Below, piece after piece: positions 59,642 to 64,000 of a stretch of 64,000 nucleotides of DNA. Location of the stretch: assembly GCA_037414955.1 (NCBI GenBank), contig JBBEWH010000069.1, positions 1 through 64,000 of the forward strand, written 5' to 3'. Numbering within the stretch: the stretch's first letter is position 1; each line of letters starts with the position of its first letter. Below the pieces are notes generated by a model. The model saw nothing but the letters and a program-made list of their open reading frames with translations. It searched no databases and was not told the origin of the DNA. The translations under genes were made by a program, and so were the position numbers. The DNA comes from Phytohabitans sp037414955 (GTDB lineage Bacteria > Actinomycetota > Actinomycetes > Mycobacteriales > Micromonosporaceae).

Positions 59642-61495
59642 ATGTCACAGAGTTCGACCCGCCGGACGTTCCTGCGGAGTACCGGTCTGCTCGGCGCGGG
59701 TGCGGCCGTCGGCGCCGCCGCACCGGCACCGGCCGCGCCGAAGCCAGCCGCGCCGACGGCAACCGTGGACACCGAGCACCCCCGCTTCACGCTCGCCGTC
59801 ATCCCGGACACCCAGTACCTGTTCGACGCCGACCGCGGCGATCCCGCCCCGCTGGCCGCCACCTTGCGGTACATTGTGGACAACCAGGCGCGGCACAACA
59901 TCGTATTTACCGCGCACCTTGGCGACATCGTGGAGAACGCGGCCGCCGCCGAGTTGGCTCGGGCGGGCGAGGTCTTCGAGATCTTCGACCGGCGCGGCAC
60001 GGCATACTCGGTACTGGCCGGCAATCACGACATCGACGCGCGCACCACCGACCAGCGCGGGCCCAGCGCCTACCTGGACGTGTTCGGACCGCGGCGCTTT
60101 CGCGCCGCACCCACCTTCGGCGGCGCGACGCCGGACGGATACAACACCTACCACGTCTTCCGCGCCGCGGGCCGGGAGTGGCTGCTGCTCGCGCTGGACT
60201 GGCGGCCGTCGGACGCCGGCCTGGACTGGGCGCGGTCCGTGCTGCGCGCGCACCCGCGCACGCCGGTCATCCTCACCACCCACGAGATCGCGTACGCCGA
60301 TGGCGGATCCGACGTCGCCGCGCTCTCGCCGCACGGGCAGCGGTTGTGGGACCGCCTCGTCAAGGACAGCGACCAGATCTTCCTGACCCTGAACGGGCAC
60401 TTCTGGCCGCCCGCGAACACCGTGCTGCGCAACGCGGCCGGGCGGGACGTGCACGTGCATATCACCAACTACCAGGATCGCTATTACGGCGGCAGCGGCA
60501 TGGTCCGGCTGTACCACTTCGACCTCGCCCGGAACACGATCGACGTGGAGACGCTGTCACCGTGGATCCTCGGCCAGGACCCGGTCCGGCGCAACGCGTT
60601 GGAGCAGCGGGAAGTGGAGCTGACCGACCCGGTCAACCGCTTCCGCGTGGCGATCGACTTCGCGGCGCGGTTCGCCGGCTTCGCACCGGTGCCGCCGCGG
60701 GCGCCCCGTCCAGCCGGCGCCATGCTGACCCGCGGCACGGTCGCGTACTGGCGGTTCGACCAGGGCCGGCCGGACGGTACGGCGGTGCCGGAAGGGGTGC
60801 GCGTCGAGGATCTGTCGGGGCGTGGCAACCACCTGACCGGGGTCGCGATCGGCGCCGGCCCGGCGGACGCGTTGCGCTGGAGCGCCGAGCACCACCCGGA
60901 CCAGCCGGCGCACGCCAGCCTCTTCTTCGACGGCGGCAAGCAACCGGCACGCGGCGCCTATTTGCGCACTGTGGACGGTGCGCCGCTCAACGCCGCGACG
61001 TTCCAGAACGGATACACCATCGAGGCGTTCCTGCGGCTGCCGGAGGACGTGCGCGCCACGAATCACGCGTGGATGAGTGTGCTGTGCCGGATGGGGACCG
61101 GTAAGGATGCCGGCAAGACCGGCGGCGACCCGGCCGAGCCGCTCGCGACACTCAGCCTGTCGGACGGCATGGCGTTGCAGTGGGCGGTCTTTCCGCAGCA
61201 GCAGGACGGCATCTCGACCAACTGGGGACACGAGATGCGTGCCGGCGAGTGGTTCCACGTCGCCGTGGTGAACGACGGGCACACCACGACGATGTACGTC
61301 GACGGCGCCGAACTGCTGCGCAATCCGAGCACGCCGGCGGTCGGGCTGGCGACGGCCGGCGAGCCGTGGTTCGTCGGCGCCTACCACTACGACCGGGTGG
61401 TCGAGCAGGGTTTCTACGGCTGGCTCGGCGACGTACGGATCGTCGACCGCCCGCTACCCGTCGCCGGCTTCATGATCAAGGCACCCCTCAAGTAG
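59642..61495 (+). CDS. Tat-exported metallophosphoesterase with LamG-like domain
   Basis: A 617-residue secreted phosphoesterase. A twin-arginine signal (STRRTFLRSTGLLGAGAAVGAAAPA) opens the protein. A calcineurin-type domain (about residues 50-300) has IPDTQYL, LGDIVE, GNHD, THEIAY and NGHFWPP. A concanavalin/LamG-like domain follows (about 370-610: VAYWRFDQG ... DLSGRGNHL ... WFHVAVVNDGHTTTMYVDG). It probably acts on a phosphodiester outside the cell, with the lectin-like domain binding glycans. The ATG at 59642 starts right before the RR motif. The last residues MIKAPLK and the TAG stop come from a decayed R1 palindrome. Confidence 0.92.
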   Translation: MSQSSTRRTFLRSTGLLGAGAAVGAAAPAPAAPKPAAPTATVDTEHPRFTLAVIPDTQYLFDADRGDPAPLAATLRYIVDNQARHNIVFTAHLGDIVENAAAAELARAGEVFEIFDRRGTAYSVLAGNHDIDARTTDQRGPSAYLDVFGPRRFRAAPTFGGATPDGYNTYHVFRAAGREWLLLALDWRPSDAGLDWARSVLRAHPRTPVILTTHEIAYADGGSDVAALSPHGQRLWDRLVKDSDQIFLTLNGHFWPPANTVLRNAAGRDVHVHITNYQDRYYGGSGMVRLYHFDLARNTIDVETLSPWILGQDPVRRNALEQREVELTDPVNRFRVAIDFAARFAGFAPVPPRAPRPAGAMLTRGTVAYWRFDQGRPDGTAVPEGVRVEDLSGRGNHLTGVAIGAGPADALRWSAEHHPDQPAHASLFFDGGKQPARGAYLRTVDGAPLNAATFQNGYTIEAFLRLPEDVRATNHAWMSVLCRMGTGKDAGKTGGDPAEPLATLSLSDGMALQWAVFPQQQDGISTNWGHEMRAGEWFHVAVVNDGHTTTMYVDGAELLRNPSTPAVGLATAGEPWFVGAYHYDRVVEQGFYGWLGDVRIVDRPLPVAGFMIKAPLK

Positions 61496-61517
61496 TAAGA
61501 ATGACGTCTTGATCAGG
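61471..61517. repeat. R1 palindrome, decayed, translated in part
   Basis: CATGATCAAGGCACCCCTCAAGTAGTAAGA ... GTCTTGATCAGGG. The left arm is intact apart from GTC changed to ACC; the right has lost GGACGCC. It gives the phosphoesterase its last residues and stop. Confidence 0.85.
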
Positions 61518-61555
61518 GCGGACGGGCATACGATCCGGGTGGAAGGAGGCCGATG

Positions 61556-61936
61556 ATGAGCGGCAAAGTGGTCCATTTCGAGATCCCCGCTGACGACGTC
61601 GAGCGGGCGCAAACCTTCTACCACGAGACCTTCGGCTGGCAGATGAATCCGATGCCGGAGATGAGCTACACGGGCCTCGGCACGACCCCGTCGGACGAGA
61701 ACGGCATGCCCCGCGAACCGGGGGCGATCAACGGCGGCTTGTTCAAGCGCACGGCGCCCTTCTCCGGACCGGTGATCACGATCGACGTCGACGACATCGA
61801 CGAGGCGCTGGCCCGGGTGGAGAAGTTCGGCGGCACGGTGGTCGCCGGCCGCGAGGCAGTGGGCGAGATGGGCTTCACCGGCTATTTCAAGGACCCCGAG
61901 GGCAACCTGGTCGGCATCTGGCAGACCGCCCGCTAA
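61556..61936 (+). CDS. VOC family (glyoxalase/bleomycin-resistance-like) protein
   Basis: A 126-residue protein of the vicinal-oxygen-chelate superfamily. Two beta-alpha-beta-beta-beta repeats are seen: VVHFEIPADDVERAQTFYHETFGWQM and VITIDVDDIDEALARVEKFGGTVVAGREAVGEMGFTGYFKDPEGNLVGIWQ. The metal ligand Glu is replaced in places, so it is either a binding protein or a lyase of unknown substrate. AGGAGG precedes the ATG; a preceding ATG at 61553 is equally possible. It stands alone, between two R1 elements. Confidence 0.9.
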   Translation: MSGKVVHFEIPADDVERAQTFYHETFGWQMNPMPEMSYTGLGTTPSDENGMPREPGAINGGLFKRTAPFSGPVITIDVDDIDEALARVEKFGGTVVAGREAVGEMGFTGYFKDPEGNLVGIWQTAR

Positions 61937-61942
61937 GGCACC

Positions 61943-61998
61943 CATGATCAAGGCGTCCTTCACGTCGCTCTAACGACATGAGGGACGCCTTGATCATG
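61943..61998. repeat. R1 palindrome, full
   Basis: CATGATCAAGGCGTCCTTCA ... TGAGGGACGCCTTGATCATG with loop TCTAAC. It lies between the VOC gene and the monooxygenase, 7 bases after the stop and 35 before the next start. Confidence 0.93.
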
Positions 61999-62010
61999 GA
62001 AAATTGCCTT

Positions 62011-62034
62011 TACCCGGTGGTAACTTGCCGGGTA
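62011..62034. promoter_or_regulatory. Inverted repeat over the monooxygenase start
   Basis: TACCCGG and CCGGGTA, ten bases apart, ending on the first base of the ATG. It could be an operator or part of a leaderless start. No regulator gene is next to it in the window. Confidence 0.45.
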
Positions 62035-63488
62035 TGGCGACGGAACACCGGGCCCGGATCGCGATCATCGGTGCCGGATTTGGCGGACTTGGCGCCGCCA
62101 TCCGCCTCCGGCAGCGCGGCTACGACGATTTCGTCGTGCTCGACCGTGGCGCCGACGTCGGTGGCACGTGGCGTGACAACACCTACCCGGGGTGCGCCTG
62201 CGACGTGCCGTCGCACATGTACTCGTACTCCTTCCGCCTGAACCCGAGCTGGAGCCGCAGCTTCTCGCCGCAGCCGGAGATCTGGGAGTACCTGCGCCGG
62301 TGCGTCGCCGATTACGACCTGGAGCGGCACCTGCGCCTGCGGACCGAGGTGCACTCCGCCGCGTGGGACGGCCAGTGGGTGATCGAGACCTCCGGCGGCA
62401 CCTACCGGGCCGACGTGCTGATCTCCGCCGCCGGCCCGCTCTGCGAGCCGGCCATGCCGAAGCTGCCGGGCCTGGAGGCGTTCGCCGGCGAGGTCTTCCA
62501 CTCCGCGCGCTGGAATCACGGGTACGACCTGCGCGGCCGCCGGGTCGCGGTGGTGGGCACCGGCGCGTCGGCCATCCAATTCGTCCCCGAGATCGCCCCG
62601 CTGGTCGACCGGCTGCACCTCTTCCAGCGCACAGCCCCGTGGATCCTGCCCCGCGCCGACCGCCGGATCAGCGGCGCGGAGCGCCGCCTCTTCCAGGCGT
62701 TCCCGCCGGCCCAGCGGGTGGCCCGGACCGCCATCTACTGGGCGCGCGAGATGCAGGGTATCGGCTTCGTGCACCCGGTGGTGATGCGCCTGGGCGAGCG
62801 GATGGCCCGCCGGCACCTGCGCAAGTCGATCGCCGACCCGGCGCTGCGGGACAAGCTGATCCCGGACTACACCATGGGCTGCAAGCGAATCCTGCTCTCC
62901 AATGTGTACTATCCAGCGCTCGCGCGGGAGAACGTCGAGCTGGTGACGGACCCGATCGCGGAGGTGCGGCCCGACGCGGTGGTGACCCGCGACGGCACGG
63001 CCCGACCGGTCGACACCATCATCTTCGGCACCGGCTTCCACGTCACCGACTCGCCGATCGCCGAGCACATCCGGGGTCGCGATGGGCAGACCCTCGCCGA
63101 GGCGTGGCAGGGCAGCATGCGAGCCTACCTCGGCACCACCGTAGCCGGCTTCCCCAACCTCTTCCTACTGCTCGGGCCGAACACCGGGTTGGGGCACAAC
63201 TCGGTGGTGTTCATGATGGAGGCGCAGCTCTCCCACGTCCTGAAAGCGGTGCGCCACCTCGACCAGCGCGGCTATCCGGCCATCGAGCCGACGCCGCAGG
63301 CGCAGGAGGCGTTCGTCTCCACAGTGGATGAGCAGATGTCGGGCACGGTCTGGCTGCGCGGCGGCTGCCGCAGCTGGTACCTCGACGGCACCGGCCGCAA
63401 CTCCACCCTCTGGCCGGGGTACAGCTGGTCCTACTGGCTGCGGACGCGTCGGTTCGACGCGGCCGCCTATCGGACGGTGACTCCCTGA
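62034..63488 (+). CDS. Baeyer-Villiger-type flavin monooxygenase
   Basis: A 484-residue FAD/NADPH monooxygenase. The FAD-binding GAGFGG is at residues 13-18, the type I Baeyer-Villiger fingerprint FAGEVFHSARW (FxGxxxHxxxW) near residue 150, and the NADPH-binding GTGASAIQFVPE just after it. Such enzymes insert oxygen next to ketones or oxidise heteroatoms. The ATG at 62034 matches the family start. The stop overlaps the next gene's start (TGATG), so the two are translationally coupled, an arrangement also seen in the mymA locus of mycobacteria. Confidence 0.94.
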   Translation: MATEHRARIAIIGAGFGGLGAAIRLRQRGYDDFVVLDRGADVGGTWRDNTYPGCACDVPSHMYSYSFRLNPSWSRSFSPQPEIWEYLRRCVADYDLERHLRLRTEVHSAAWDGQWVIETSGGTYRADVLISAAGPLCEPAMPKLPGLEAFAGEVFHSARWNHGYDLRGRRVAVVGTGASAIQFVPEIAPLVDRLHLFQRTAPWILPRADRRISGAERRLFQAFPPAQRVARTAIYWAREMQGIGFVHPVVMRLGERMARRHLRKSIADPALRDKLIPDYTMGCKRILLSNVYYPALARENVELVTDPIAEVRPDAVVTRDGTARPVDTIIFGTGFHVTDSPIAEHIRGRDGQTLAEAWQGSMRAYLGTTVAGFPNLFLLLGPNTGLGHNSVVFMMEAQLSHVLKAVRHLDQRGYPAIEPTPQAQEAFVSTVDEQMSGTVWLRGGCRSWYLDGTGRNSTLWPGYSWSYWLRTRRFDAAAYRTVTP

Positions 63489-64000
63489 TGGCTGTCGGCT
63501 CCCTCATGGACGGAAAGGTCGTCTTCATCACGGGCGCGGCCCGGGGCATCGGCGAGCACACCGCCCGGCTGGCCGCCGCGCGCGGCGCCACGGTCGCGCT
63601 CGTGGGGCTGGAGCCCGAACGCCTCGCCAGCCTCGCCGCCGAGCTCGGCGGCGCGTGGTTCGAGTGCGACGTCACCGATCAGTCCGCATTGGACCGCGCC
63701 GCGGCCGGTACCGTCGAGCGGTTCGGCGGCATCGACGTGGTCGTCGCGAACGCCGGCGTGGCCAACCGGGGCACGATCGTGGTCGGTGACATCGAAGGGC
63801 TCGTCCACACCGTCCAGGTGAACCTGATCGGGGTGATGCGCACCGTCCGCGCCACCGTCGACCAGGTCATCGCGCGCCGCGGCTACTACCTGCTGGTCTC
63901 CTCGGCCGCCGCGTTCACCCCGTTGCCCGGCCTGGCCGCCTACAGCGCTTCCAAGGCGGGCGTGGAGCAGTTCGGCAACGCGATCCGGCTGGAGCTGGCC
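63488..64000 (+). CDS. Short-chain dehydrogenase, cut by the window edge
   Basis: The first 171 residues of a classical SDR, still open at the window end. TGAARGIG near residue 15, ANAGVANRG near 85, VSSAAA and YSASK near 155 give the cofactor and catalytic sites. It follows the monooxygenase with a one-base overlap (TGATG), so it probably processes an alcohol or ketone in the same pathway: alcohol to ketone, then Baeyer-Villiger oxidation. Confidence 0.93.
   Translation, partial: MAVGSLMDGKVVFITGAARGIGEHTARLAAARGATVALVGLEPERLASLAAELGGAWFECDVTDQSALDRAAAGTVERFGGIDVVVANAGVANRGTIVVGDIEGLVHTVQVNLIGVMRTVRATVDQVIARRGYYLLVSSAAAFTPLPGLAAYSASKAGVEQFGNAIRLELA

Overview
The window is high-GC DNA, read as an actinomycete chromosome and most plausibly a member of the Micromonosporaceae. 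That placement is an inference. It rests on the codon bias, a complete cvnABCD conservon, DUF397/HTH-DUF5753 pairs, a GPGG-motif micro-protein, a c-di-AMP riboswitch in front of an NlpC/P60 hydrolase, a SigB-like and a SigF-like sigma factor, and GGAAGGG/CCCTTCC hairpin repeats. I see no tRNA, rRNA, CRISPR array, prophage or intact insertion sequence. The content looks like ordinary chromosome.

Layout. 0-8 kb: a DUF925-type nucleotidyltransferase, an active/inactive M16 peptidase pair, a LysR regulator, a purple-acid-phosphatase-like metallophosphoesterase and DAHP synthase. 8-20 kb: GlsB-type membrane protein, PASTA-tailed class A PBP, small membrane and DUF proteins, DUF397 proteins with two tandem HTH-DUF5753 regulators, a riboswitch-controlled NlpC/P60 hydrolase, a DNA glycosylase and a group-2 sigma factor. 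20-28 kb: murQ with its MurR-type regulator, an SDR, a thymidylate-kinase-like protein, a SigF-like sigma factor, a nucleotidyltransferase/BON/phosphoesterase operon, an MHYT protein and a 47-residue GPGG protein. 28-40 kb: carbohydrate block with an alpha-glucoside ABC operon (binding protein, two permeases, LacI regulator, GH13 glucosidase) and a divergent xylose locus (ROK regulator versus xylA-xylB). 40-48 kb: leaderless S8 protease with P-domain, MFS transporter, sugar-phosphate transferase, VWA protein and lactonase. 48-54 kb: GntR-lutABC lactate oxidation operon and an odd divergent pair (LysR-like protein and an internally duplicated membrane protein). 53-60 kb: conservon and two proteins sharing a C-terminal module. 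60-64 kb: Tat-exported phosphoesterase-LamG protein, VOC protein, Baeyer-Villiger-type monooxygenase and a truncated SDR.

The most striking feature is not a gene. A palindrome of about 56-64 bp (here called R1; core ATGATCAAGGCGTCC, loop, reverse complement) occurs about 18 times in full and 5 times as half or decayed copies. All copies lie between genes or on gene ends, never inside a gene body. The two arms vary together, sometimes into the flanking bases, so the palindrome is being maintained. The element carries stop codons in every reading frame, and twelve genes take their stop codon from it, two of them gaining the C-terminus MIKA(S/P)LK. Other palindrome families (R2, R3, R4, R5) occupy other gaps. 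R2 and R3 occur together at two loci 34 kb apart.
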